64,000 nucleotides of DNA from Verrucomicrobiales bacterium. GTDB taxonomy: Bacteria > Verrucomicrobiota > Verrucomicrobiia > Limisphaerales > CAIMTB01. The translations under genes and the position numbers were made by a program. Position 1 is the stretch's first letter; every line of letters starts with the position of its first letter. This document shows, one piece after another, positions 35,867 through 44,935 of the stretch. Under the pieces are notes generated by a model that was not told the origin of the DNA, did not search any database, and saw only the letters and a list, made by a program, of their open reading frames with translations. The DNA lies in contig JAEUHG010000083.1 in the NCBI GenBank assembly GCA_016795425.1, forward strand, positions 1 to 64,000, read 5' to 3'.

Positions 35867-36201
35867 CGGCGGCGCGAATCACACGTCTTTAGGGTTCGTC
35901 GGTGCAAGCTCGGATCCGGGGGAGGCAAGTGCGGAGGAAGCTGGCGTGCCGGTAGCACCATCGGAATCAAAATCGGAATCACCATCGATCCGCGCCTCCG
36001 CCTGGTTCTCGACCTCGTCTCGAATCGAGGGCAATTCGATCCCGATTGTGTAGTGAATCCGACTCCGAAGGTGAAGGAAGCACAACACGTCGGTGGAGTG
36101 TCCTCGCTCCGGCGCACAAAAGAAGTGCATTAGCGTGCCAACTCACCCACGATGTCCTAGTGGTATCCAAGGAGCATTACCACGCGTCATCTCCCCCAGT
36201 G
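35867..36201. promoter_or_regulatory. 335-bp divergent intergenic region with simple-sequence tract
   Basis: It separates the MFS gene (minus) from the sigma-factor gene (plus) and so should hold both promoters. It contains the left copy of the 57-bp repeat and, from about 35950 to 36065, a degenerate GGAATC/GATTC-type tract that makes acidic Asp/Ser-rich frames on the minus strand. The open frame at 35879-36130 (minus) is probably not a gene. No tRNA or small RNA signature is seen. Confidence 0.5.
35874..35930 (+). repeat. 57-bp direct repeat, left copy
   Basis: Ungapped alignment with 55929-55985 gives 46 identities in 57 positions by eye, same orientation. The best-conserved core is GGTGCAAGCTCGGATCCG at 35901-35918 (one change in the other copy). 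The core includes the palindrome CGGATCCG. The two copies border the sigma factor/kinase/giant-protein block. Confidence 0.7.
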
Positions 36202-36900
36202 ATGGGCGCGTTTGCCACGACCCATTGGTCGGTCATTGTCAGAGCGGCGGACAGCCAGACTCCCGAGGCTGCGTTCGCGATGGAACAGTTATGTCGGACC
36301 TACTGGTATCCGCTTTATGCGTTTGCTCGCCGGCGAGGCCACAGCCACGAGGACGCGAGCGATTTGACGCAAGCGTTTTTCGTCCGGTTTTTGGAGAAGC
36401 ATTACCTTCGATCCGTGGATTCGAAGATGGGAAAATTCCGGACGTTCATGCTCACGTCGATGACGCATTTTCTGGCAAACGAGTGGGACAAGGCGCGTGC
36501 CCAGCGACGTGGTGGCGGTTGCCAGTTCGTTTCCTTCGATGCCGCCGCGGCCGAGGAACGTTATCGGCTCGAGCCGATCCATCACGCGACTCCGGAGTGG
36601 ATATTTGAACGACACTGGGCGCAGAGCTTGATTGGGGCGGTGCTGGATAAGCTGGCGGACGAGACCTGCGAGCAGCGGTTCGAAGTTCTGAAGCGATTCC
36701 TGCTCGATTACAAAGGGTCCCTCTCCTACGACGATGCCGCCGCCGCGCTGGGAATCTCCGTCGCGGCCGTCGGGTCGGCCATCCGTCGAATGCGCGAGCG
36801 GTTTCGCGTCCTGCTCTGCATGGAAGTGGCCAACACCGTCGAAGATCCGGCAGGCGTGGAGCCCGAACTTCGTCACCTGCTGGAAGTTCTGAGCCAATAA
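36202..36900 (+). CDS. ECF-like sigma-70 family factor
   Basis: The ATG at 36202 gives 232 residues beginning MGAFATTHWSVIVRA, the N-terminus characteristic of PVC ECF-like sigma factors. Region 2 is DLTQAFFVRFLEKHYLRSVDSKMGKFRTFML and region 4 contains LSYDDAAAALGISVAAVGSAIRRMRERFR as the -35-recognising HTH. The frame opens further upstream but with repeat-derived sequence. It precedes the Ser/Thr kinase gene by 90 bp. In PVC bacteria such pairs are thought to work without an anti-sigma factor, the kinase sensing a signal and phosphorylating the sigma factor. The likely targets include the adjacent secreted-protein operon, but I see no proven promoter motif. Confidence 0.9.
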   Translation: MGAFATTHWSVIVRAADSQTPEAAFAMEQLCRTYWYPLYAFARRRGHSHEDASDLTQAFFVRFLEKHYLRSVDSKMGKFRTFMLTSMTHFLANEWDKARAQRRGGGCQFVSFDAAAAEERYRLEPIHHATPEWIFERHWAQSLIGAVLDKLADETCEQRFEVLKRFLLDYKGSLSYDDAAAALGISVAAVGSAIRRMRERFRVLLCMEVANTVEDPAGVEPELRHLLEVLSQ

Positions 36901-36901
36901 T

Positions 36902-36921
36902 CCGGTCCTTTCGCGGACCGG
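36902..36921 (+). terminator. Hairpin between sigma factor and kinase (possible attenuator)
   Basis: A perfect 7-bp stem CCGGTCC/GGACCGG with loop TTTCGC starts one base after the sigma-factor stop codon. No T-run follows, so intrinsic termination is doubtful; it could lower readthrough or protect the mRNA end. Confidence 0.35.
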
Positions 36922-36990
36922 CGACGACCGGGGCTCGGAAGGCCAATGGAACCACGGGAATTGCCGTGAACCCAAGATAGCGACTCCACG

Positions 36991-39900
36991 ATGAGCTTGC
37001 AGGCACAACCTCCTGGACGCTGCCCGGAGTGCGGACGGAGTCTGGCTTCGGACGCGCCGCATGGGCTTTGCTCGAACTGCTTGATCGCGGGTGTGCTGGA
37101 GGTCGGTTGGACGGATCTGGCCCCGTTTTCAGGAAATCGCCATGGCGTCCCCCTGCCGCGGAGCTTCGGGGGGTACGAGCTGTTGGAGGAACTCGCGCGC
37201 GGCGGCATGGGAGTCATCTACCGGGCGCGCCAACCGCGATTGAACAGGATCGTCGCTGTGAAAGTGCTGGCGGCGGGCCAATTCGCCTCGGCGGAGTTCT
37301 TCGAGCGTTTTCGCACAGAGACGGAAACGGCAGCGAGTCTGAGTCACCCGAACATCGTTCCCATCTATGAGGTTGGTGAGTGCGAGGGCCAGCCGTTCTT
37401 CAGTATGCGATTCGTGGAGGGCGGAACCCTCGCGGAACCCCGATCGCAGGTGGGCACTCGATTATCCGAACGCGAGGCGGCGACGCTGTTGGCGAAGCTG
37501 TCGCGGGCGGTTCATTTCGCCCATCAACACGGCGTCCTCCACCGAGATATCAAACCGGGGAACGTCCTGCTCGACTTGGAAGGAGAGCCTCATCTTTCGG
37601 ATTTCGGGTTGGCCAAGTTGATCGAGAAGGAAAGTAGTTTAACGCACACCCTGGCCTTGCTGGGGACCCCTAGCTACATGTCCCCGGAACAGGCTCGAGG
37701 CGAGGCGAAACATCTCACCACCGCGGTGGACGTCTATGGTCTGGGAGCTGTGTTTTATCAGATGCTCACCGGACGACCGCCTTTCGAGGGTCAGACGACG
37801 GTGGATACGGTTCGACAGGTGTTGGAACGCGAGCCGCGGCGGCCTTCGACGTTGCGACGGGGAATTGACCGTGATTTGGAGACCATTTGTCTGAAGTGCC
37901 TGGAAAAGAATCCGGCGCAACGCTACGGCTCTGCCGAGGCACTGGCCGACGAATTGGGCCGCTGGTTGAGGAAGGAGCCCATCCAGGCAAGGCGAAGCAC
38001 TTGGCTGGAGAGGATCCTCAAGTGGATCCAGCGGAATCCGAAGATCGCCACGCTGGCGATCCTCCTGCACCTCGTCCTGGCCGCGGGTTTGGCTGGTATC
38101 ATCCTCATGAGCGTGCGGTTGTCGGCGGCGAATCGAGACAAGGACAAAGCCAATGTCCAAATAGCGAAAAACCTTCGGGAGTTCGAATGGCAGAGAATCG
38201 ATGAACTGGTGTCGACGTCGAAACGCGGGGTGGCCTTGGCCAATCTCAGCGATTTCCTGCGCCAGGATCCGAGCAATCGAGCCGCGGCGACGAGACTCGT
38301 CTCGATGCTGAGTCGATGCCGATTCGTCCTTCCCACCATCGCGCCGCTCCGGCACGGGGCGCCCGTCAACTCCCTATCGCTTTCTTCGGACGAACAGCGC
38401 GCGTTGACGTCGTCGGTTGATGGCGAGTGTCACCTGTGGGATCTGGCCGATGGCAAGAAACTGGCGACGCTCCCGCATCGGGTCAAAGTCAACGAAGTCG
38501 TGTTGGTGGCCGAAGATCGGATGGCTCTGAGCACATGCCAGGACGGATCGTTTTGGCTTTGGGACCTGAGTCAGGAGCAAGTTCTGTTCGAATTTCCCAA
38601 GGCGCCCAACGTCAAGATCGGCGCGGTCGTCAGCCGCGACGGTCGGCGCGCCGCGTTGATCGACTCCGAATCCTCCATGCAGGTCTGGGATTTGCCGACG
38701 CAGCAGCGGGTCGGCCCCTCGCTCACCATGCCGTCCGGCGTGTTGCGGGCCATGTTCGGCCGGGACGCCGACACGCTCGCCATCAGCAGCGCGGATGGCA
38801 CGATCAGGATTTGGCGCCTGCGGGGGGCGGTGCCAATGGTTTCCGAATTCAAAGTCTCCGGCGAACCGACCTGTTTGGAGTTCAGCTTGGATGGCGGCGT
38901 CTTGGCGGTTTCCCGGCAGGGATCCGTCACACTCTGGAATGCCGAGGAGGACCGAATGATGCGAGAGTTCGAAGCCTACGACCGACAAATCCTCATGATG
39001 GAATTCAGTCAGGATGGTCGGCGGCTGGTGACCACCGCCTTTGATCGGCCCTTAAAGATCTGGGACATCGCTTTGGGGCAGATGATGGGCCAACCGATCG
39101 AGGCCGAGGGGCCCTTTTCGTATTTCCAGCTGAGTCCAGACGGAGCGCACGTGGCGACCCGATCTCACAACGGGGTCGCCCGCATTTGGGATGCCTTGAC
39201 AGGATTACCGGTGACCGAGTCGTTCGAGCATGAAGGTTCCATTAATGACATGAGGTTGACTCGGGATGGCCGGCGGGTGCTGACCGCTTCCCACGATGGC
39301 ACGCTTCAAGTTTGGCAAATGCAAGAAGCAGGTTTCATGGACTCGGTCGTGAAGACGACGGACAATTTTCCCAGTGCCTGCTTCAGCAGGGACGGCCGCT
39401 GGGTCGTGGGGACGACCGAGGATCGGGCTTTGGTATTGGATTGGCGCACCGGTCGGCGGGTGGGCCAACCCATGGCGCACTCCGCACAGATCTACCGATT
39501 GTCGATTTCGTCCGACGGAACCAAGGTCGCCACTGCCGGCTGGGACAACGTGGGGAGGATCTGGAATCTGCAGACGGGCGAACCGATGACGCCGCCTCTG
39601 GTTCACGAGCGTCGCCTTTACTCGGTTTCGTTCTCGCCGGACGGACGACTGTTGGCAACGGGATCGGAAGACGAGAGCGCCCGGCTATGGGAGGTGCTGT
39701 CCGGACGTCCGGTGGGCGCCCCGCTACTCCATCAAGGGGAGGTCATGTGGGTCCGGTTCAGTCCGGATTCGCGCACTCTGTTGACGGCCAGCACGGACGG
39801 CACGGCGCGTCTCTGGTCCTGCGAGGATGGCAAGCCCCTCCTCGGCGAACCGCTCAGGCACAAAGGGACGGTCTGGACCGCCGAGTTCAGTCCGGACGGG

Positions 39901-40551
39901 CGCCGCGTCGTCACGGCCTCGACGGATCGCGCGGCGATCATTTGGGACGCGGCTTCGGGCCGTCGGCTGACGGGGCCTATTCTGCACGAACGCACCGTCT
40001 ACGCGGCCCGCTTCAGTCCCGATGGACGCTGCATCCTCACCTGTTCCGAGGACGGGACCGCCCGCATCTGGGACGCCGAGACGGGAGCACCCATTTCTCA
40101 GCCGATGCGGCATAAGGACCAACTCGCCCAAGGTGAGTTTAGTCCCGACGGTCGATTCGTCGTCACGGGATCCTCGGATGGAGTGGTTCGACTATGGGAA
40201 GCGCCCACTGGCTACCCGGTCAGCGATCCGCTGATGCATGCCGGGTCCATCATGTGTGTTGAGTTCAGCTCGGATGGTCGACACGGCCTCAGCGTCGCCG
40301 CGAAGGACGCCCTTCGGGTCTGGGAAGTCGTGGATCCCCCGCTGCCCGTACCGGGGTGGTTCTGCGCGTTTGTGGAGGCGGTGGCTGGCCGGCGAATGAA
40401 TGCGCAACGCAATGTGGAGCCGGTCGGTCGGGAAGCCTTGCAGGAGTTCCGCAACCGACGGTCCGAAATCCCAGATCAGGATTTCTACACGCGCTGGGCA
40501 AACTGGTTTCTGAGTGAACGCGTCGAAGGTGCCGGGCCTTCGAGTCCTTAG
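36991..40551 (+). CDS. Membrane Ser/Thr protein kinase with zinc ribbon and WD40 repeats
   Basis: A 1186-residue protein. It begins with a zinc-ribbon-like CPxC (Cys11, Cys14) and CxxC (Cys27, Cys30). A complete Hanks-type kinase follows: glycine loop [13 protein letters not shown], Lys91 in VAVKVLAAG, His184-Arg-Asp186 in [11 protein letters not shown], and Asp204 in DFGLAK, with the APE-like SPEQARGE. One membrane helix lies at about 351-373 ([20 protein letters not shown]). The remainder (about 440-1140) is a long WD40 array with many SxDGRRxxTxSxDGTxRxWD units, roughly fourteen blades, so two propellers. It probably sits in the inner membrane with the kinase inside and the WD40 region outside as sensor, paired with the upstream ECF-like sigma factor. 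Some repeats carry degenerate blades. Confidence 0.92.
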   Translation: MSLQAQPPGRCPECGRSLASDAPHGLCSNCLIAGVLEVGWTDLAPFSGNRHGVPLPRSFGGYELLEELARGGMGVIYRARQPRLNRIVAVKVLAAGQFASAEFFERFRTETETAASLSHPNIVPIYEVGECEGQPFFSMRFVEGGTLAEPRSQVGTRLSEREAATLLAKLSRAVHFAHQHGVLHRDIKPGNVLLDLEGEPHLSDFGLAKLIEKESSLTHTLALLGTPSYMSPEQARGEAKHLTTAVDVYGLGAVFYQMLTGRPPFEGQTTVDTVRQVLEREPRRPSTLRRGIDRDLETICLKCLEKNPAQRYGSAEALADELGRWLRKEPIQARRSTWLERILKWIQRNPKIATLAILLHLVLAAGLAGIILMSVRLSAANRDKDKANVQIAKNLREFEWQRIDELVSTSKRGVALANLSDFLRQDPSNRAAATRLVSMLSRCRFVLPTIAPLRHGAPVNSLSLSSDEQRALTSSVDGECHLWDLADGKKLATLPHRVKVNEVVLVAEDRMALSTCQDGSFWLWDLSQEQVLFEFPKAPNVKIGAVVSRDGRRAALIDSESSMQVWDLPTQQRVGPSLTMPSGVLRAMFGRDADTLAISSADGTIRIWRLRGAVPMVSEFKVSGEPTCLEFSLDGGVLAVSRQGSVTLWNAEEDRMMREFEAYDRQILMMEFSQDGRRLVTTAFDRPLKIWDIALGQMMGQPIEAEGPFSYFQLSPDGAHVATRSHNGVARIWDALTGLPVTESFEHEGSINDMRLTRDGRRVLTASHDGTLQVWQMQEAGFMDSVVKTTDNFPSACFSRDGRWVVGTTEDRALVLDWRTGRRVGQPMAHSAQIYRLSISSDGTKVATAGWDNVGRIWNLQTGEPMTPPLVHERRLYSVSFSPDGRLLATGSEDESARLWEVLSGRPVGAPLLHQGEVMWVRFSPDSRTLLTASTDGTARLWSCEDGKPLLGEPLRHKGTVWTAEFSPDGRRVVTASTDRAAIIWDAASGRRLTGPILHERTVYAARFSPDGRCILTCSEDGTARIWDAETGAPISQPMRHKDQLAQGEFSPDGRFVVTGSSDGVVRLWEAPTGYPVSDPLMHAGSIMCVEFSSDGRHGLSVAAKDALRVWEVVDPPLPVPGWFCAFVEAVAGRRMNAQRNVEPVGREALQEFRNRRSEIPDQDFYTRWANWFLSERVEGAGPSSP

Positions 40552-40727
40552 GAATACTCGACGGCTCTGGTGCCGACCCATCCTGCACGGGATCGGCGCG
40601 GCGAGAAGGTCGTGAGCGTTGCTCTCACCAGAACTCGCCGGAGGTCTGCCTTGGCAGCCGGAAGCACCTTCTCGAATTTTTCGAGAATGGAATTCCAGAA
40701 ATTGCTTCTAACCCGAGGTGAACACCT
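40552..40727 (+). promoter_or_regulatory. Upstream region of the giant-protein operon with inverted repeats
   Basis: At 40669-40687 an 8-bp perfect inverted repeat, TTCTCGAA-TTT-TTCGAGAA, is followed by the palindrome TGGAATTCCA at 40688-40697. The AT-rich composition stands out from its surroundings. A GAGGTG ribosome binding site (about 40712-40717) precedes the ATG at 40728. The palindromes could be an operator or promoter element, possibly for the linked sigma factor; no known motif matches. Confidence 0.4.
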
Positions 40728-42653
40728 ATGTGCAACCTCGGTCGACGGAGCTCTTGGCGCCCGGCATTACCCAGCCGTCCCTTCCTGTGGTTTCTCCTCG
40801 CGCTGGCGGGAGGATGGACCGGGTTGGCGAGGGCGCAATGGGTCACCCAAACCAACGTGCTGACCGGCGGGTGGAACGGTGTGTTCCTGCAGGTGGATGC
40901 CTCCCACGCGACCTTGGATGATTTGGTGGGCAACGATCCCGGCAATCCGATCACCGAGGTTTGGTATTGGCAGCCGTCCTTGCCAACGGGGCAATTCACT
41001 GACTCCCCGCAAAGGCCGGCAGACACGGCAAGTCAGTGGTCGAGTTGGAAGCGACTCACGGGTCCAACCTCGCCGCTCAAGCGGCTTCATGGCAACGCGG
41101 CCTACGCGGTCCGGGTCACCAACAGCGTCACCTCGTACGCTTGGAAAGTGAAGGGCCGCCCGGTGGTGCCGACGTATCGATGGACCATGACGGGCCTCAA
41201 TTTTCTGGGTTTTCCCATTCCCGCGAATCGGACGCCAACTTTGGAGGCGCTCTTTACACCGGCCCCGGGTCTCTTGGCCAACGCCGAGGTGTACCGATAT
41301 CAGGGGAACAACCTCGGACCCAACAACCCGAGACTTGTCGACAACGTTCGGACCACGACCGCGACTCGGGATCAGGCTTTCTGGATCCGGGCGGGCGAGA
41401 ACTACAATCAGTACTTTGGGCCGGTTCAGATCGTGGGTATTCCGTCCAAGGGGATCGGATTCGGAGACACGCGCAGTCAGGTGAATCTGCGCATCAAGAA
41501 TGCCGCCAACGTTCCAATGGTCGTCGATTTGCGACAATTAGCTTCCGAGTCGCCGCCGGTGGGTCAGCCGAGCATTCAGGGAGCGCCCACCTTGCTCCTC
41601 CGAGGTCCGCTCAACACGACGAATCTGAGTTACGGCTATACCAATCTCGCGGCGGGACCGCAGCAATGGAGCTTGGCCGCGGCCGGCCAGCCGGGTTCCG
41701 AAGTGGAGCTGGTGGTTGGGTTGAACCGGTCCACGATGTCAGGCAATCCAGGCGCCGTCTTCGCCAGTGTCCTTCGCCTCACTGACTCACTCGGCCTGTC
41801 GCAAATCGATATTGCGGTTTCCGCGGAGAAATCATCGGCCGCCGGACTTTGGCTGGGCGGCGCCGTCATCAACCAGGTCAGTCATTATTTAAAGACCTAT
41901 GCGAAAGCGAGCAACGCCGACGAATTGACGGCGCTGCTGGATCGCCTGCAACTTGCCGAAGGAGCCAATGGATTCCATTACGAGACGGATCCAGCCACCC
42001 GTCGGGTGCTCGTGTTTGGCGGGCCTGAGCAGAAGAGCGGCTCCTACCTGTTGGACGGACCCATCAAAGTGGATTCCGGAACCGTCGCCCAACCGTTTCC
42101 ACTGCGGCTCATCATTCATAACGACGGCACCAACTCCCGCCTGTTGCAGAAGGTCTTCGTCGGGATCGGGCTCAGTTCGAATGCGATCACAACCACGCGA
42201 GAGGGATTGCTATTGCCCTCGGCGATCTCGGACGCGCGAAGAATCAGTTGTGTCCATTTGCCGACATCGGCCGGGAATGTGCCATGGGACTTCACTGGCG
42301 CGATGGCGGCGGGGCAGGGCCTGACGGTGACGGTTCCGGTTTCATTTGATGATGCGTCATCCAATCCTTTTCTGCACACCTACCACCCCGATCACGACAA
42401 TCTCGACGCGCAATTTGCGGCGGCGCTGCCGCGAGGCGCGGAGTCTTACGGCATCACGCGTCGGTTGACGTTGAGTTTCACCACTCCCTCGGATGATTTC
42501 ACCAGTCTGACCCAAGGCAGCCAGGATCTCGTTGGCCAGTATTCCGAAGTGGTCACCTTTCAAGCACGCGGGGTCCAGGCTCGGGAGTTCAACCTTCTCG
42601 GGACCTTTCAACTCAAGCAGCTGAATCATATCGGCAACCTGACGACTCAATGA
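40728..42653 (+). CDS. Exported protein of unknown function (641 aa)
   Basis: The signal peptide is residues 1-37 (PFLWFLLALAGGWTGLARAQ). The mature part starts with beta-rich sequence containing VFLQVDASHATLDDLVGNDPGNPITEVWYW and TGLNFLGFPIPA, a pattern I associate with surface proteins of Verrucomicrobiota but cannot name. Residues 360-640 contain several beta-sandwich-like stretches (LRLIIHNDGTNSRLLQKVFVGI, TVTVPVSFDDASSNPFLHTYHPDHDN, YGITRRLTLSFTTP), without catalytic motifs or a C-terminal anchor. It is the first of five plus-strand genes with short spacers (49, 28, 25 and 11 bp) after the kinase gene, so it is probably cotranscribed with the S74 protein and the giant and acts in the same envelope or extracellular assembly. 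Confidence 0.7.
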   Translation: MCNLGRRSSWRPALPSRPFLWFLLALAGGWTGLARAQWVTQTNVLTGGWNGVFLQVDASHATLDDLVGNDPGNPITEVWYWQPSLPTGQFTDSPQRPADTASQWSSWKRLTGPTSPLKRLHGNAAYAVRVTNSVTSYAWKVKGRPVVPTYRWTMTGLNFLGFPIPANRTPTLEALFTPAPGLLANAEVYRYQGNNLGPNNPRLVDNVRTTTATRDQAFWIRAGENYNQYFGPVQIVGIPSKGIGFGDTRSQVNLRIKNAANVPMVVDLRQLASESPPVGQPSIQGAPTLLLRGPLNTTNLSYGYTNLAAGPQQWSLAAAGQPGSEVELVVGLNRSTMSGNPGAVFASVLRLTDSLGLSQIDIAVSAEKSSAAGLWLGGAVINQVSHYLKTYAKASNADELTALLDRLQLAEGANGFHYETDPATRRVLVFGGPEQKSGSYLLDGPIKVDSGTVAQPFPLRLIIHNDGTNSRLLQKVFVGIGLSSNAITTTREGLLLPSAISDARRISCVHLPTSAGNVPWDFTGAMAAGQGLTVTVPVSFDDASSNPFLHTYHPDHDNLDAQFAAALPRGAESYGITRRLTLSFTTPSDDFTSLTQGSQDLVGQYSEVVTFQARGVQAREFNLLGTFQLKQLNHIGNLTTQ

Positions 42654-42702
42654 ACCCGGTGGCACCGATCAAGTCACGACCCAACTCCCCCCTCTCACCC
42701 TC

Positions 42703-44907
42703 ATGAACGACGTCCTGATACGCCTCAATCGAGTTATGAATGTCTGCGGCTTACTCCCTTGGATCCATCGCTACAGCTGGTTCGTGCGGACTTGGGATTT
42801 CCCGTTGCTCTGCGGGATGCTTCTTATTCTCGGACTTCGACATGTTCAGGCAGCGCCTCCCGAGTTGATGACCTACCAGGGTTTTCTCGTGGACGCCAAT
42901 GGCGAGGCTTTGGCGACAAACGCGCCCGCCAATTATCCGGTCATCTTCCGAGTCTTCAGCACGGCGGGGGGTGGAGATCCCTTGTGGGCGGAGCAACAGA
43001 TCGTGACGGTGGACCGGGGTAACTTCAGTGTGATGCTCGGCGAGGGGACTCCCGTCAGTGGGCAGCCGCGGCCGGCTCTTTCGACGCTATTCGCCGGACC
43101 CAACTCCGCCGATCGCTACATGAGTCTTTCGGTGACGATTGGGAGCACCACATCGGAAATGCTGCCCCGACTCCGCCTGTTGCCGGCTCCCTACGCGTTC
43201 CAAGCGTCGTCCGCAAGTTCCCTGGTAAATGCCGCCGGGGCGAAAGTGCTCAGCGCGGGCGTGGCTGGATTGGAAGTGGTCGGAGGGATGAGTGCTTCGG
43301 GTGGTTTGACTTTGGGCGGCGCGCTGTCGGCGACTGCGCTCGATATCTCGGGGGTGACTACCGTCAATTCGCCGTTTTCAATCAGGCCCCAGGGCGGGAA
43401 TGAGGGAGCGGAGATCGTGATGCAAGGGACCGGTGCCAGCAATCCCGAGTGGCGTTTTGACACGGCCGGCAACCAAATCCGATTCCACAGCGGCGGAATC
43501 AGCAGGTTTTCAGTGGATACCGCAGGCAACGCGCTGGTCGGTGGAAACCTCGGAATTGGCGTGGCTGCTCCCACCGCCCGACTGCACGTCGGCGGGCCGA
43601 TGAAAATCGAGGGCATCAACACCCTGGAATTCGGCGCCGGTGTTGCGGGCAAGCAAGCGGATGCTGGGCGGGTGGGCTACCAGGTCTTCAGCGGTGATGC
43701 CTTGGACGTCGTGGGGGCGGGGACCTCGGGGCTCAACCGCAAGGTCAAGTTTTGGGCGGAAGGCGGTTCAGATTTCAGCGGAAGTGTAAATGTGAACGGC
43801 GCCGTCCGTGCCCGAGGTGGCGGGCCCGGGGCTTCCGGTTCGCTGAATAATGGCTTCGCGTTCACCGGCAATGGCGGGGACAACGACGGCGGCATGTTCA
43901 GTTCGGCGGATGGCCAGCTGGAGTTCTATGGCAATGCCCAGGAGCGGATCCGGATCACTACGAGCGGCCTTGTCGGTATCGGGACGACCACGCCCGGCGG
44001 GCGTTTGGAGGTGAACGGCGATGTCAGGGTCGTCGGCTCCAACCCCCTTGAATTCGGCGCTGGCGTCGGTGGCAAAGAGGCGAGTGCCGGTAAAATTGGC
44101 TATGGGACCTTCACCCCTGGCGCCCTGGATATTGTCGGGGCCGGCACCACGTTCGCGAACCGACGAGTGAAGGTGTGGGCCGAGGGCGGCGCGGAGTTCA
44201 CGGGAAACGTGGGCGTCAGGACGGCGACTCCTTTGGACGCGGTGCATGTGCGTGGTGGCGCGCTACGAATCGACGACGGCGCACCCAATCGGTGGTTCCG
44301 CATGTACCGGGTGCCGGAAGGTCTCGTTTTCGAGGGCAATTCTTTGAGAAACCCCAACAACCAACCTTCACCGGGTTTGGGGCGGGCGATTTGGGATGGC
44401 GACGGAAACCTCGACAGCTTCTCGGATCGTCGACTGAAGAAGGACATCGTCGATGCGGAGTCTGTCTTGGCGCGGATCATGCGATTGCAGGTCCGGAGAT
44501 TTCATTGGACCAACCAGCTGGCTGACGATCCCAAGGTGTTCGGCGTCATCGCCCAGGAAGTGGAGCCATTGTTTCCCGAACTGGTTCGGCACGTGACCGA
44601 TCTTGACGGGAGCGACGAGAAGTTGATGACGGTCAAGCAGGGCGCCTTCGGATTGATCGCCGCCAAGGCGGTGCAGGAATTGAAGGCGGAGAAGGACACC
44701 GAGGTGACTTCTCTGCAGCGTGAAGTGCGTGAACTCAAGGAAGAGGTGGCTTCATTGAAGAGTCAGTTAAGCCGGACCGCCCGGGTGGAGTCACTCCAGC
44801 AGGAACTTGATGAGCTGAAACAAGCCGTGCGTCAGATGGCGGGAAACGAGAGGCAAACGCCGCCGCCTGACGGTCCTGGGTTCGGCGAGGTGATCGCGGC
44901 GCGCTAG
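42703..44907 (+). CDS. Tail-fibre-like protein with S74 intramolecular chaperone
   Basis: 734 residues: hydrophobic export segment (WDFPLLCGMLLILGLRHVQA), a beta domain APPELMTYQGFLVDANGEAL, then glycine-rich beta-helical sequence. Two copies of a module (about 304-360 and 446-500: LEFGAGVAGKQADAGRVGY and LEFGAGVGGKEASAGKIGY, each followed by ALDxVGAGT and WAEGG) form duplicated stalk segments. The C-terminus is a peptidase S74/endosialidase chaperone: Ser574 and Lys579 in SDRRLKKDI form the autocleavage dyad, followed by FGVIAQEVEPLFPELV, GLIAAKAVQELK and a terminal coiled coil. The family trimerises fibre proteins and then cuts itself off. Found mostly in phage tail spikes, but also in surface proteins of bacteria; no other phage genes lie here. 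Confidence 0.85.
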   Translation: MNDVLIRLNRVMNVCGLLPWIHRYSWFVRTWDFPLLCGMLLILGLRHVQAAPPELMTYQGFLVDANGEALATNAPANYPVIFRVFSTAGGGDPLWAEQQIVTVDRGNFSVMLGEGTPVSGQPRPALSTLFAGPNSADRYMSLSVTIGSTTSEMLPRLRLLPAPYAFQASSASSLVNAAGAKVLSAGVAGLEVVGGMSASGGLTLGGALSATALDISGVTTVNSPFSIRPQGGNEGAEIVMQGTGASNPEWRFDTAGNQIRFHSGGISRFSVDTAGNALVGGNLGIGVAAPTARLHVGGPMKIEGINTLEFGAGVAGKQADAGRVGYQVFSGDALDVVGAGTSGLNRKVKFWAEGGSDFSGSVNVNGAVRARGGGPGASGSLNNGFAFTGNGGDNDGGMFSSADGQLEFYGNAQERIRITTSGLVGIGTTTPGGRLEVNGDVRVVGSNPLEFGAGVGGKEASAGKIGYGTFTPGALDIVGAGTTFANRRVKVWAEGGAEFTGNVGVRTATPLDAVHVRGGALRIDDGAPNRWFRMYRVPEGLVFEGNSLRNPNNQPSPGLGRAIWDGDGNLDSFSDRRLKKDIVDAESVLARIMRLQVRRFHWTNQLADDPKVFGVIAQEVEPLFPELVRHVTDLDGSDEKLMTVKQGAFGLIAAKAVQELKAEKDTEVTSLQREVRELKEEVASLKSQLSRTARVESLQQELDELKQAVRQMAGNERQTPPPDGPGFGEVIAAR

Positions 44908-44935
44908 GCGGGTAACCGTTCAACCTGACTGCGCC

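Noticed and set aside
35879..36130. Possible 83-residue minus-strand gene
   Set aside because: Its C-terminus is made by the 57-bp repeat and the rest by a simple-sequence tract; no start signal or domain.
42703..44907. Prophage tail-spike gene
   Set aside because: No capsid, portal, terminase or lysis gene surrounds it, and it is exported by a signal segment.
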